This document shows, piece by piece, positions 26,092-34,866 of a stretch of 64,000 nucleotides of DNA; positions within the stretch are counted from its first letter, which is position 1; the number at the start of each line of letters is the position of its first letter. The notes beneath the pieces are model-generated. The model was not told the origin of the DNA, searched no databases, and saw nothing but the letters and a program-made list of their open reading frames with translations. The position numbers and the translations under genes are program-made. Origin of the DNA: Pseudoalteromonas apostichopi (GTDB lineage Bacteria > Pseudomonadota > Gammaproteobacteria > Enterobacterales > Alteromonadaceae); NCBI RefSeq assembly GCF_030297135.1, contig NZ_AP028066.1, positions 248,001 through 312,000 on the forward strand. Reading direction: 5' to 3'.

Positions 26092-27579
26092 ATGAGACAA
26101 CAACAAATTAAACAAGTAGTCATAGCTGGCGGTGGTACCGCAGGCTGGATGACAGCTGCCGCGTTAGCTAAATTACTAAATAAAGATATTAAAATCTGCT
26201 TAATTGAATCAGATGATATCGGCACTGTCGGTGTTGGAGAGGCAACAATTCCACCTATTCGTACCTTTCATAAATTGCTAGGTATCGATGAACAAGAATT
26301 TATGAGGGCCACACAAGCCACATTCAAACTGGGAATTAGCTTTGAGAATTGGCATCAGCCAAACAGTGATTACATTCACTCTTTCGGTATGACAGGTAAA
26401 GAATGTTGGGCTGGAGAGTTCCACCATTTTTGGTTGCATTGGCAAAAAATGGGCAATACCGATGATTTCGCAGATTACTGCTATGAACTACAGGCAGCTA
26501 AGCAAGGTAAATTTGGGATTAGCCCTCAAAACCCAATTAATTACGCATTTCATATGGATGCCAGTCGTTATGCTACATTTTTAAGAGCATTTTCAGAAAA
26601 CCTCGGTGTCAAACGTATAGAAGGTAAAATTGAACGGGTAAATAAACATTCTGATAATGGCTTTATTAAAAGCTTATCGCTGGATAATAACACTGAAATA
26701 GCGGGTGATTTTTTTATTGATTGCACTGGTTTCAAAGGCATACTTATCGAGCAAGCCTTACATACAGGGTTTGAAGATTGGTCTCATTTATTACCTTGCG
26801 ACAGTGCCGTTGCGGTACAAACAAAAGGAACATCAGACCCTCTCCCTTTCACGCGTTCTATTGCGCATCAATCAGGATGGCAATGGCAAATTCCTTTGCA
26901 AAACAGAGTTGGCAATGGCTTAGTTTATTGCAGCCGCTATTTAAATGACCATGATGCAACTAAATTACTATTAGATAGCCTTATTGGAGACACCCTAACC
27001 GAACCAAAAATCATTAAATTTAAAACTGGTCGTAGGCGTAAAGGGTGGAACAAAAACTGTTTAGCGCTAGGTCTTGCCAGTGGCTTTTTAGAACCTCTTG
27101 AATCAACAAGTATCCACTTGATTATGACCGGTATCATTCGGTTTATGCGCCTGTATCCTTTTACTGGTGTAACACAACAAGCTATCGATGAATATAATAA
27201 GCAATTGAAGTCAGAGCTCGAAAGTATTCGTGACTTTATTGTTTTGCATTATAAAGTTACGGATAGGCAAGACAGTGAATTTTGGCGTCATTGCCAAGCT
27301 ATGGAAATTCCTGAGTCACTTGCTCATAAAATCGCATTATTTAAAGAAACTGGCCGAGTATTTTTAGATGATGGCGATATTTTCCGTGTCGACTCTTGGG
27401 TTCAAGTCATGCTTGGGCAAGGTGTTAAACCAAAACAATATCATTATGTTGCTTCTTTAATGAATGACCAAGAGTTAAGTCGCTTTATGCAAGGCATTAA
27501 ACAACAAATTGCCCATCGGTTAGCGCAATTGCCAACTCATAAAGAGTTTATTAACAAGTACTGTCGAATAGATGACTGA
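26092..27579 (+). CDS. Tryptophan-halogenase-family flavoprotein B
   Basis: 495-residue paralog of the preceding gene. All diagnostic features of flavin-dependent halogenases are present: GGGTAGW (13-19), VGEATIPPI, Lys79 at the same number as in the characterised tryptophan halogenases, and an intact WQWQIP (263-268). A ribosome binding site (AAGGTGG) precedes the ATG. A flavin reductase, which such enzymes need, is not encoded nearby. The substrate is unknown; the genomic context is carbohydrate uptake. The two proteins may form a heterodimer, but this is inference. Confidence 0.87.
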   Translation: MRQQQIKQVVIAGGGTAGWMTAAALAKLLNKDIKICLIESDDIGTVGVGEATIPPIRTFHKLLGIDEQEFMRATQATFKLGISFENWHQPNSDYIHSFGMTGKECWAGEFHHFWLHWQKMGNTDDFADYCYELQAAKQGKFGISPQNPINYAFHMDASRYATFLRAFSENLGVKRIEGKIERVNKHSDNGFIKSLSLDNNTEIAGDFFIDCTGFKGILIEQALHTGFEDWSHLLPCDSAVAVQTKGTSDPLPFTRSIAHQSGWQWQIPLQNRVGNGLVYCSRYLNDHDATKLLLDSLIGDTLTEPKIIKFKTGRRRKGWNKNCLALGLASGFLEPLESTSIHLIMTGIIRFMRLYPFTGVTQQAIDEYNKQLKSELESIRDFIVLHYKVTDRQDSEFWRHCQAMEIPESLAHKIALFKETGRVFLDDGDIFRVDSWVQVMLGQGVKPKQYHYVASLMNDQELSRFMQGIKQQIAHRLAQLPTHKEFINKYCRIDD

Positions 27580-27628
27580 GCCCACAGTAAAGCCGATACG
27601 ATTATTGTTGAAATGTGCATAATAAAAC

Positions 27629-27667
27629 TTACTGTAAAGCCGCTTTTAAGCGCTCGCTTTACAGTAA
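27629..27667 (+). terminator. Large hairpin after the flavoprotein genes
   Basis: Perfect 12-bp outer arms (TTACTGTAAAGC/GCTTTACAGTAA) enclose an inner CGCTT/AAGCG stem. There is no T run, so it may be a processing or stabilising structure as well as a transcription end. Confidence 0.55.
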
Positions 27668-27948
27668 TTACAAACTGAATTAGGCCTCTCTTAATGAGGA
27701 TTTTAGGCGTCAAGGGTTAGTGATAACTAAAAACACTTAGCGTAAAAATGCTAAAAAGTAAAAACCATGACTCAACTGAGAAAATAATCTAACCACTCAA
27801 CTTTCAGCTCTTAAATTGTCACTATAACTAAAAAAAAGCCTAACACTAACTCATTAATTATTAAACATTAAAATGACTTACCTAGGTTGTTTTCAGGCTA
27901 AACAAAATAAACGGTTGACCGTTTGGACAATAGCCTCTAACCTAAATA

Positions 27949-27962
27949 TGGAAGCGCTACCA
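27949..27962. promoter_or_regulatory. LacI-family operator 3
   Basis: TGGAAGCGCTACCA, five bases after the -10 element of the GH1 promoter, matches operators 1, 2 and 4. Confidence 0.78.
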
Positions 27963-28005
27963 TAAACAACACAATAACTTTCAGATAATGCAATACGCAT
28001 AAAGG

Positions 28006-28019
28006 TGGAAGCGCTACCA
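28006..28019. promoter_or_regulatory. LacI-family operator 4
   Basis: TGGAAGCGCTACCA, identical to operator 3 and 57 bases downstream of it, 60 bases before the GH1 start. Confidence 0.78.
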
Positions 28020-28078
28020 CAACAACTTAAATTTAGCTGCAAGATTTACTTGCATTTGTTTATCAAAGGTTTCTTTAC

Positions 28079-29407
28079 ATGACTCAGCTCACGTTACCAA
28101 AAAACTCAACAATGCTTAGCAAAAACTTTATCTATGGCGTTGCAACGGCTTCGTTTCAAATCGAAGGAGCAGCTGATAAGCGCCTCCCTTGTATTTGGGA
28201 TACTTTCTGTGCGACCCCAGGAAAAATAGCTGATAACTCAAACGGTAATTTCGCCTGTGAGCATGTAAAAAAATGGAAAGACGATATTGAGCTAATCGAC
28301 TCTTTAGGTGTAGATGCCTATCGCCTATCAATTTCTTGGCCAAGAGTCATAAAGTTAGACGGTACCTTAAATCAAGAAGGTATTAACTTTTACATTAATA
28401 TTTTAGACGAGTTAATGCGTCGAAATATTAAAGCATTCGTCACTTTATACCACTGGGATTTACCACAGCATTTAGAGGATAAGGGCGGCTGGTTAAATCG
28501 CGAAACTGCTTACGAATTTGCGCATTATGTAGACCTAGTAAGTCAGGCCTTATCAGGAAAAGTATATTCATATGCAACGTTGAATGAACCTTTCTGCAGC
28601 TCTTATTTAGGCTATGAAATTGGTGTTCATGCCCCTGGGATCAAAGGCCGAGAATTTGGACGTAAAGCTGCTCACCACTTACTGCTTGCACATGGCTTAG
28701 CTATGAAAGTACTAAATAAAAATAGCCCAGAGTCACTTAACGGTATCGTACTTAACTTTACTCCTTGTTATCCTGTATCGTCTAGCGAAGCCGATTTAGC
28801 TGCAACAGCTTTTGCTGATGACTACATAAACCAATGGTATATGAAACCTATAATGCAAGGAGCTTACCCTGACATCATAGAGCAGTTGCCACCCGCTCAC
28901 AGACCTGACATTCTAGATGGCGACATGGAGATTATTTGCCAACCTTTAGATTTCTTAGGCGTAAATTTTTATACCAGACTGCGCTATGAAGCAAGTGATA
29001 CAGATTATTACCATGAACTGCCTCACCAAGCGCCGATGACCGATATTGGTTGGGAAATTTACCCATCTGCATTGACCGAATTATTAGACTCCTTGCATCA
29101 AAAATATGATTTGCCGCCAATTTATATTACAGAGAATGGAGCTGCTATGGCGGACAAAATGGAGAATGGAGAGGTGAACGATCAAGATCGTATCGACTAT
29201 TATAATGCCCATTTAAATGCAGTGAATGATGCCATATTACAAGGTGTTGATGTAGCTGGCTACTTTGCATGGAGCTTAATGGATAATTTCGAGTGGGCAG
29301 AAGGTTATTCAAAACGCTTCGGAATTGTTCATGTTGATTACGATACACAAGTACGAACAGTAAAGCTAAGTGGTAAAGCATATAGTCAGTTAATCACGCG
29401 CCGATAA
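28079..29407 (+). CDS. GH1 beta-glucosidase
   Basis: 442-residue cytoplasmic family 1 glycoside hydrolase that cleaves beta-glucosides or short beta-gluco-oligosaccharides to glucose. Both catalytic glutamates are in their motifs: the acid/base Glu170 in TLNEP and the nucleophile Glu352 in ITENG. The N-terminal GH1 signature (FIYGVATASFQIEGA) is also seen. There is no signal peptide. It is the first gene of an operon with a GPH symporter (13 bases downstream) and a LacI regulator, controlled by operators 3 and 4. An AAAGG site lies upstream of the ATG. Confidence 0.95.
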   Translation: MTQLTLPKNSTMLSKNFIYGVATASFQIEGAADKRLPCIWDTFCATPGKIADNSNGNFACEHVKKWKDDIELIDSLGVDAYRLSISWPRVIKLDGTLNQEGINFYINILDELMRRNIKAFVTLYHWDLPQHLEDKGGWLNRETAYEFAHYVDLVSQALSGKVYSYATLNEPFCSSYLGYEIGVHAPGIKGREFGRKAAHHLLLAHGLAMKVLNKNSPESLNGIVLNFTPCYPVSSSEADLAATAFADDYINQWYMKPIMQGAYPDIIEQLPPAHRPDILDGDMEIICQPLDFLGVNFYTRLRYEASDTDYYHELPHQAPMTDIGWEIYPSALTELLDSLHQKYDLPPIYITENGAAMADKMENGEVNDQDRIDYYNAHLNAVNDAILQGVDVAGYFAWSLMDNFEWAEGYSKRFGIVHVDYDTQVRTVKLSGKAYSQLITRR

Positions 29408-29420
29408 TAAGACAACAATA

Positions 29421-30953
29421 ATGATAAAACACACTCTTCCCATCTACGAAAAAATAGGCTACGCGATGGGCGATGCCGGCGCTAATTTAGTTTGGCGTGG
29501 TGCTTTGGCTTATTTAGCCGTTTTTTATACAGACACATTTGGTATTTCTGCCGCCGCTGCTGCGTTACTTTTTTTAGTTGTGCGCTTATCAGATGGCGTG
29601 ACAGATATAATAATGGGGATGATTGCAGATAGAACGCAAACACGTTTCGGTAAATTTCGTCCTTGGATATTGTGGTCAACTCCTTTTCTAGCCTTGTTTA
29701 TGGTGTTGTGCTTCACAACACCTAACATAAGCCCAGCAGCTAAGCTATTTTATGCTTATTTCACTTATATAGGGCTCACTCTAGCTTATACGGTAAGTAA
29801 CGTACCCTACTCTGCTTTAATGGGGGTTATGACTGGTGATGATCTAGAGCGAACTAAACTGTCTGGCTTTCGCTTTGCCGGAGCATTTGCAGGTGGCTTA
29901 TTAGTTATGGGCTTTTTACCTGATTTAGTTGCATACTTTGGGGAAGGAAATAGCGCACAAGGTTACCAATACACTATGTATGTATTTGCAGCCTTACTCA
30001 CTGTACTCATGTTAATCACGTTTGTAAGTACAAAGGAGCGCGTTCAACCTGCAACAAAAACGCAAGTTTCACTAAAAACTGAGCTAACTGATTTAAGTAA
30101 AAGCTTACCTTTTATCATTCTTCCTTTATTGGCGATCACATTATTTTTCTATTATCGCGAGCTCTACTCCGGTTTGTTTTTTGCGGCAACAATGATTTTT
30201 ATGACTGTCGTAATTCGTCGCTTACTTGCAAGCGATCATAGTAAGCTAAGTGGCACTCAACGAGATATGGTTGATTTACTTACAAATAAACCATGGCTGA
30301 TCTTATTAGGTATGGGCTTTTTAACAATGATGTTTAATGGCATTAAATATGGTGTTATCGCCTATTATTTTAAATATTACGTAGGTAATGAGCTTTTAAC
30401 TGGCCAATACTTTATAGCTTTATTAATCGTCTCAATCTTCGGCGCGTTAAGTACAGGTAAGTTAGCTGAGATTCTGGGTAAACGTACCTTGTTTATCGCT
30501 TCATTATTACTAAGTGCCTTCTTTACCATTTGTTTCTTTTGGCTGCCAAATGATAACCTCAGCCTGATCTTTGTTATGGGTTGTCTATCCGAATTCTTCG
30601 CAGCCATGATGCCTACCCTGTTTTTTACAATGCTTGGGGATAGTGCAGACTATTCTGAGTGGAAAAATAAACGCCGTGCCACTGGCCTCATATATTCAGC
30701 AGGAACTTTCGTGCAAAAAACGGGGGGTGGATTTGCCGGAGCCTTAGTGCTTGTTGTACTTGCAAGTTATGGCTATGACGGAATGGACGAAACGACCATT
30801 GCACACTCACTCGATGGCATGATTCTACTAATGAGTTGGCTACCAGCAGCGTTTGCTCTAATAGCCGCGGCACTGATGGCCTTTTATCCATTAACATCTG
30901 AAATGACAGAAAAAATAACAGAAGACTTGGCAATTAGGCGTGCAAGTCTGTAA
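29421..30953 (+). CDS. GPH-family sugar:cation symporter
   Basis: 510-residue inner-membrane transporter with about 12 membrane segments, of the glycoside-pentoside-hexuronide:cation (MelB-like) branch of the major facilitator superfamily. Seen: the N-terminal IGYAMGDAGANLVW and the loop ADRTQTRFGKFRPW, both typical of GPH. An extra hydrophobic insertion in the central loop (around FIILPLLAITLFFYY) makes it longer than MelB. It most likely brings beta-glucosides into the cytoplasm for the GH1 enzyme encoded 13 bases upstream. Confidence 0.92.
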   Translation: MIKHTLPIYEKIGYAMGDAGANLVWRGALAYLAVFYTDTFGISAAAAALLFLVVRLSDGVTDIIMGMIADRTQTRFGKFRPWILWSTPFLALFMVLCFTTPNISPAAKLFYAYFTYIGLTLAYTVSNVPYSALMGVMTGDDLERTKLSGFRFAGAFAGGLLVMGFLPDLVAYFGEGNSAQGYQYTMYVFAALLTVLMLITFVSTKERVQPATKTQVSLKTELTDLSKSLPFIILPLLAITLFFYYRELYSGLFFAATMIFMTVVIRRLLASDHSKLSGTQRDMVDLLTNKPWLILLGMGFLTMMFNGIKYGVIAYYFKYYVGNELLTGQYFIALLIVSIFGALSTGKLAEILGKRTLFIASLLLSAFFTICFFWLPNDNLSLIFVMGCLSEFFAAMMPTLFFTMLGDSADYSEWKNKRRATGLIYSAGTFVQKTGGGFAGALVLVVLASYGYDGMDETTIAHSLDGMILLMSWLPAAFALIAAALMAFYPLTSEMTEKITEDLAIRRASL

Positions 30954-30987
30954 ATTAAACAGTTAAGATTTATATAAAACAGTAATT

Positions 30988-31989
30988 ATGGCAACTATTT
31001 ATCAGGTATCAGAGCTCGCTGGCGTTTCTTTATCAACCGTATCTCGGGTGTTAAATGAAAATGACTACGTCAGCAAAAAAACCAAACAAAAAGTCCTCGA
31101 TGCGATGGAGCAGCTTGGTTACAAACCAAATTCAATAGCTCGCTCTCTCGCTTCAAATTGCACTAATAGTGTGGGTATTTTAGTGTCTGAATTAGATGGC
31201 GCGTTTTTTGGTGAGATGATGTCTGCTATCGAAGCTCAATTAAGAGCTGCCGGAAAACATGTCATTATTACGCCGGGACACAGTGAAGAAGACAAAGAAA
31301 AGAATGGCTTAGAATTTTTAATTTCACGTAATTGCGATGCAATCATTGCTCATGTTGAAGCTGTTAGTGATGAGTATCTAGTAAAATTAAACAAAGGTAA
31401 AACCCCTATTTATTTAATCAGCCGCTATGTAGATAAAATGAAAGAAAACTGCATTAGTCTGGATAACGTGATGGGGGGATATTTAGCAACTAAGCACTTA
31501 CTTGCTCAAGGCCATAAAGATATAACATACATTGCGGGCCCGTTATTTAAACCCGATGCATTTGATCGACTAGAAGGTCACAAAAAAGCACTTAAAGAAT
31601 ACGGTATTACTTTTAATGAGCAAACTCTATTTGTCGGTGACTTTAAAGAAACCGGTGGGTATAACGGCTTAAAGTATTTCTTTAACAACAACATAAAATT
31701 TACTGCTGTTGTTTGTGCAAATGATGAAATGGCATCTGGTGTAATGAAATATGCTCGAGAGCATCAGCTTGATCTACCAAAAGACTTAGCTATCGTCGGA
31801 TTCGATAATGTTCATTTTACAAATTACTTGTACCCAACTTTGACTACCATTGATAACCCGGTAGAGAAAATGGGGATCATGGCCGCCAACTTGGTGTTAA
31901 AACAAGTATATAAACAAAGTCTCTCGAATATAGAGCATATTTTTACACCTGAATTACTGATACGCGATTCAACAACACATTTAACTTGA
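30988..31989 (+). CDS. LacI-family repressor of the beta-glucoside regulon
   Basis: 333-residue LacI/GalR regulator. The helix-turn-helix and hinge are at the N-terminus (YQVSELAGVSLSTVSRVLN, then YKPNSIARSLA), followed by a periplasmic-binding-protein-like sugar domain. It is the third gene of the GH1 operon, 34 bases after the symporter. The four TGGAAGCGCTACCA-type palindromes in this window are the kind of sites this family binds, so it probably represses its own operon and the TonB receptor at 21341 until a beta-glucoside appears. Confidence 0.93.
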   Translation: MATIYQVSELAGVSLSTVSRVLNENDYVSKKTKQKVLDAMEQLGYKPNSIARSLASNCTNSVGILVSELDGAFFGEMMSAIEAQLRAAGKHVIITPGHSEEDKEKNGLEFLISRNCDAIIAHVEAVSDEYLVKLNKGKTPIYLISRYVDKMKENCISLDNVMGGYLATKHLLAQGHKDITYIAGPLFKPDAFDRLEGHKKALKEYGITFNEQTLFVGDFKETGGYNGLKYFFNNNIKFTAVVCANDEMASGVMKYAREHQLDLPKDLAIVGFDNVHFTNYLYPTLTTIDNPVEKMGIMAANLVLKQVYKQSLSNIEHIFTPELLIRDSTTHLT

Positions 31990-32062
31990 GAGCTTGAAAA
32001 AGGCGAAACTAACCGCTTATTTAAATATAACGAATAATATCGATGTATAGATGGAGTAACAG

Positions 32063-32404
32063 GTGTTTATCGGTGAAGTAGCAAGAAAAACGAATTTATC
32101 TGTTAAAGCTATTCGGTTTTACGAAGAAAAAGAGCTTATTGTCCCCCCAAAACGCCAAGGAAAATACCGTGTTTACACCAATGAGCACATTGAAGTATTG
32201 AGGTTAATCGCAGAAGCAAAACTGTTGGGGGTTACACTAGCTGAGCTAAAAGGGTTTATAAAATATGAAAACGGGGAAGCAAACTGGGCTGAGATAAGCG
32301 AGTTTTTAGTACACTTAAAAGCCCGTTTGCAAGATCAAATTGAGCAAACAAAACAGAAAATAGCCAAAATCGATTCATGTGTTGGGATTATTAACGCTAA
32401 ATAA
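32063..32404 (+). CDS. MerR-family regulator
   Basis: 113-residue MerR regulator starting at GTG with GGAG before it. The N-terminal winged helix (FIGEVARKTNLSVKAIRFYEEKELI) and the R-x-Y-x motif (GKYRVYTNEHIEVL) are clear, followed by a coiled-coil dimerisation helix. The only Cys is near the C-terminus (DSCVG), which could sense redox or metal stress. Two downstream promoters with the MerR hallmark (over-long spacer holding a dyad) carry closely similar sequences and are probably its targets. Confidence 0.9.
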   Translation: MFIGEVARKTNLSVKAIRFYEEKELIVPPKRQGKYRVYTNEHIEVLRLIAEAKLLGVTLAELKGFIKYENGEANWAEISEFLVHLKARLQDQIEQTKQKIAKIDSCVGIINAK

Positions 32405-32408
32405 TTAG

Positions 32409-32440
32409 TTGACTCTCCCCTTTAGTGGAGGGTTTATAGT
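32409..32440 (+). promoter_or_regulatory. MerR-type promoter 1
   Basis: TTGACT (32409-32414) and TATAGT (32435-32440) are separated by 20 bases containing CTCCC-N7-GGAGG, an inverted repeat. The long spacer over a dyad is the standard MerR activation design. It lies 97 bases before the DUF4336 gene. Confidence 0.72.
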
Positions 32441-32536
32441 ATCTCATGTAGACCTAGAACAAGCAGTACAATCTAAATTAACATTTTCAATAAACTAATC
32501 TTTTTTTGATAACTTAAATTCTAATTAAGGAATAAT

Positions 32537-33229
32537 ATGGAAAAGTTAGCAAACGACATTTGGATTTTTGATGGTGAAGCAGTAAAGTTCTTCTTTTTAC
32601 CTTTTACAACTCGAATGACAGTCATTAAACTCGCAAATGGCGATCTGTGGGTTCATAGTCCTATCTATCTAAGTGATGCGTTAAAAACCCAAATAGACCA
32701 GTTAGGCTCTGTCAAATACCTTATTGCACCAAATCATTTACATCACCTGTTTTTACCCCAATGGATAACAAAATATCCAGATGCGCAAATCTATGGCACT
32801 GATGAAGTCATCAAAAAGCGTAGCGATATCTCATTTGATGCGTCCCTAAATGACAATTTAGCGTGGCAGTGGCAAAATGAAATTAACCAAGTCTTAGTTA
32901 CAGGCTCCCCTCTTATGGAAGAGTGTGTGTTTTTCCATAAAAGCTCTAAAACACTCATTGTTACTGATTTGGTAGAAAACTTTTCGGGTGATAATTTTAA
33001 CCCTTTGCAAAAATGGATAGCCAAGGGCGTTGGGATCATCGCCCCTGATGGAAAAACACCTATCGATTGGCGTCTAAGTTTTATGTTTAACAAAGCCAAG
33101 ACCAGAAAACATTTTGAACAGATGCTAGCCTGGCAGCCTGAAATTTTGGTTATGGCCCATGGCGAGCTAATTGAGAAAAACGCTGTGGATTTTTTGCATA
33201 AATCCTTCCGCTGGCTTACTAAGAGTTAA
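32537..33229 (+). CDS. DUF4336 protein, metallo-beta-lactamase-like fold
   Basis: 230-residue protein of the DUF4336 family, which resembles the metallo-beta-lactamase fold. It shows NHLHHLFLPQW in the position of the metal-binding HxxH motif and MAHGE near the C-terminus. The reaction is unknown. It lies behind the first MerR-type promoter and appears co-regulated with the flavodoxin-fold oxidoreductase downstream, which suggests a role in a stress or electrophile response. It starts at an ATG with AAGGA before it. Confidence 0.8.
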   Translation: MEKLANDIWIFDGEAVKFFFLPFTTRMTVIKLANGDLWVHSPIYLSDALKTQIDQLGSVKYLIAPNHLHHLFLPQWITKYPDAQIYGTDEVIKKRSDISFDASLNDNLAWQWQNEINQVLVTGSPLMEECVFFHKSSKTLIVTDLVENFSGDNFNPLQKWIAKGVGIIAPDGKTPIDWRLSFMFNKAKTRKHFEQMLAWQPEILVMAHGELIEKNAVDFLHKSFRWLTKS

Positions 33230-33305
33230 AAGAAAAAACCAGCTTCGTTACATATAACATTCTATATATTTAATGTACCGTATTTATTTGTTTTTCAAAA
33301 AATGA

Positions 33306-33337
33306 TTGACTCTCCCGTTAAGGGGAGGCTTTAGACT
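33306..33337 (+). promoter_or_regulatory. MerR-type promoter 2
   Basis: TTGACT (33306-33311) and TAGACT (33332-33337) are again 20 bases apart, around CTCCC-GTTAAG-GGGAG, a good inverted repeat. It is nearly the same sequence as promoter 1 and lies 34 bases before the oxidoreductase start. Confidence 0.72.
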
Positions 33338-33371
33338 TGCAATTATTTCCTAATACATAGAGGTAGTAATT

Positions 33372-33944
33372 GTGAAAAATATACTCATTTTAAACGGAAA
33401 CCCTAAAGCCCATAGCTTTGCTGATTCATTAACGAGTGCGTATGAGTTTACAGCTAAAAAAGCGGCGAATATCCGCATATTTAAACTCTCTGAAATGGAC
33501 TTTAACCCTAACCTGATGTTCGGCTATGACCAAGTGCAACCTTTCGAGCCATGCCTAGACACATTTACTGATGCACTTAAATGGGCCGATCATCTAGTAC
33601 TTATTGCGCCAATTTGGTGGGGAAGTGTACCAGCTAAACTAAAAGGCCTTTTCGACCGCGTATTTTTACCCGGTGTGACCTTTAAATTCGAACAAAACAG
33701 CTTATTGCCGACGCCACTGCTAACTGACAAAACTGCGAGAGTGATCTTAACCATGGATACACCCCAAGAGCTCGCTCAGGAACTAGCGAAGCCCGTAGTA
33801 GAACAGTTATGCCGCTACACTCTCGAATATTGTGGTTTTGAAAAGCCGAAAGTTAACTTTTTTGGCTCTGTCATTCTCTCAGATGATAATCAAAAATCGA
33901 ACTGGAAAACAACAGTTGCTGAGCTAGGTTCTCTATGTGACTAA
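33372..33944 (+). CDS. NAD(P)H:quinone oxidoreductase, flavodoxin-like fold
   Basis: 190-residue flavoprotein of the Flavodoxin_2 (NQO/MdaB/KefF-like) family. The FMN/FAD-phosphate loop NGNPKAHSFADSL and the isoalloxazine-side motif PIWWGSVPAKLKGLFDRVF are diagnostic. It probably performs two-electron reduction of quinones or related electrophiles in the cytoplasm. It starts at GTG with GAGGTAG upstream. It is driven by MerR-type promoter 2 and is thus likely part of the regulon of the MerR protein at 32063. Confidence 0.9.
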   Translation: MKNILILNGNPKAHSFADSLTSAYEFTAKKAANIRIFKLSEMDFNPNLMFGYDQVQPFEPCLDTFTDALKWADHLVLIAPIWWGSVPAKLKGLFDRVFLPGVTFKFEQNSLLPTPLLTDKTARVILTMDTPQELAQELAKPVVEQLCRYTLEYCGFEKPKVNFFGSVILSDDNQKSNWKTTVAELGSLCD

Positions 33945-33987
33945 AGGCTTATGTTTGTTGTGTAAAATATAATATATTATTATTTCT

Positions 33988-34023
33988 ATTAGGCATTGCT
34001 GCAATGATTGAGCAATGCCTAAT
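33988..34023. terminator. Hairpin between oxidoreductase and methyltransferase genes
   Basis: A 13-bp perfect stem (ATTAGGCATTGCT/AGCAATGCCTAAT) with a 10-base loop. It probably ends the upstream transcript; the T tail is poor. Confidence 0.55.
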
Positions 34024-34048
34024 TAGAAGTTAGCTGGATAGGACGCAT

Positions 34049-34822
34049 ATGGATTATATTAAAGTAAATAGAGATACATGGAATAAAAGAACTGATCTTC
34101 ATACCCAGTCTAGTTTTTACAATATACCAATGTTTAAAAATGGGAGAAACTCACTCAATCCCATCGAGCTTGCCCTACTCCCAGATGTGAAAGATAAATC
34201 GCTATTGCACTTACAGTGTCATTTTGGTCAAGACACGCTCTCTTGGGCAAGGCTTGGCGCGTGTGTAACGGGTGTTGATTTGTCGCCTACTGCAATTGAG
34301 TATGCCAATGAGCTCAAACAAAACTTAAATTTAGAAGCCACTTTTATCGAAAGTAATGTTTACGATTTTGACGCTATCAACCAGCAACTTTTTGATATTG
34401 TATACACTTCTTATGGTGTTCTAAATTGGTTACCAGATTTAAATCGATGGGCTGAGGTAATTGCTAACTCTTTACAAGCTGGCGGCACTTTATGTCTGGT
34501 TGAATTTCACTCTTTTAATGAGTTATTAAATGGCTACTCTTATTTTCATGACTCTGAACCTACCATTGAAGAAGAAGGAACATACACCGAAAATTGTGAT
34601 GGTACAAAGTCAAAAACAGTAACCTGGAGTCACTCAATTAGTGACATTATAAACTCACTCATTCAGGCTGGTTTGACGATAGAATCATTCGACGAATACC
34701 CATATAGCCCTTATGACTGCTTTGAAGGCTTAGAATATGTTCATGATAAAGGTTACCAATTACTTCACAAAGGACATCAAGTTCCTTTAGTGTTTTCAAT
34801 TAAAGCAAGGAAGAACGCCTAA
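34049..34822 (+). CDS. Class I SAM-dependent methyltransferase
   Basis: 257-residue Rossmann-fold methyltransferase. Motif I is LLHLQCHFGQDTL, and the acidic end of strand 2 is GVDLSPTAIEYA, followed by the motif IV region DIVYTSYGVLNWL. The long C-terminal half (SWSHSISDI, FDEYPYSPY) is typical of small-molecule methyltransferases. The substrate is not predictable. It is followed 44 bases later by a LysE exporter. Confidence 0.88.
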   Translation: MDYIKVNRDTWNKRTDLHTQSSFYNIPMFKNGRNSLNPIELALLPDVKDKSLLHLQCHFGQDTLSWARLGACVTGVDLSPTAIEYANELKQNLNLEATFIESNVYDFDAINQQLFDIVYTSYGVLNWLPDLNRWAEVIANSLQAGGTLCLVEFHSFNELLNGYSYFHDSEPTIEEEGTYTENCDGTKSKTVTWSHSISDIINSLIQAGLTIESFDEYPYSPYDCFEGLEYVHDKGYQLLHKGHQVPLVFSIKARKNA

Positions 34823-34866
34823 TTTAGCCCGCTCTTCATTTTTCATATTTACACTTTGAGGAATTT

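Larger units (their letters stand above)
27580..28078 (+). promoter_or_regulatory. Intergenic region with terminator hairpin and GH1 operon promoter
   Basis: A 499-base gene-free region. It holds a large hairpin (27629-27667), then A/T-rich sequence with nothing recognisable, then a promoter (TTGACC at 27915-27920, a 17-base spacer, TAACCT at 27938-27943) and two LacI-type operators. The promoter-operator geometry copies that of the receptor gene. Confidence 0.55.

Noticed and set aside
24556..27579. Halogenated natural product gene cluster
   Set aside because: No synthetase, tryptophan-modifying, flavin reductase or export genes nearby; the neighbours are sugar uptake and glycosidase genes.
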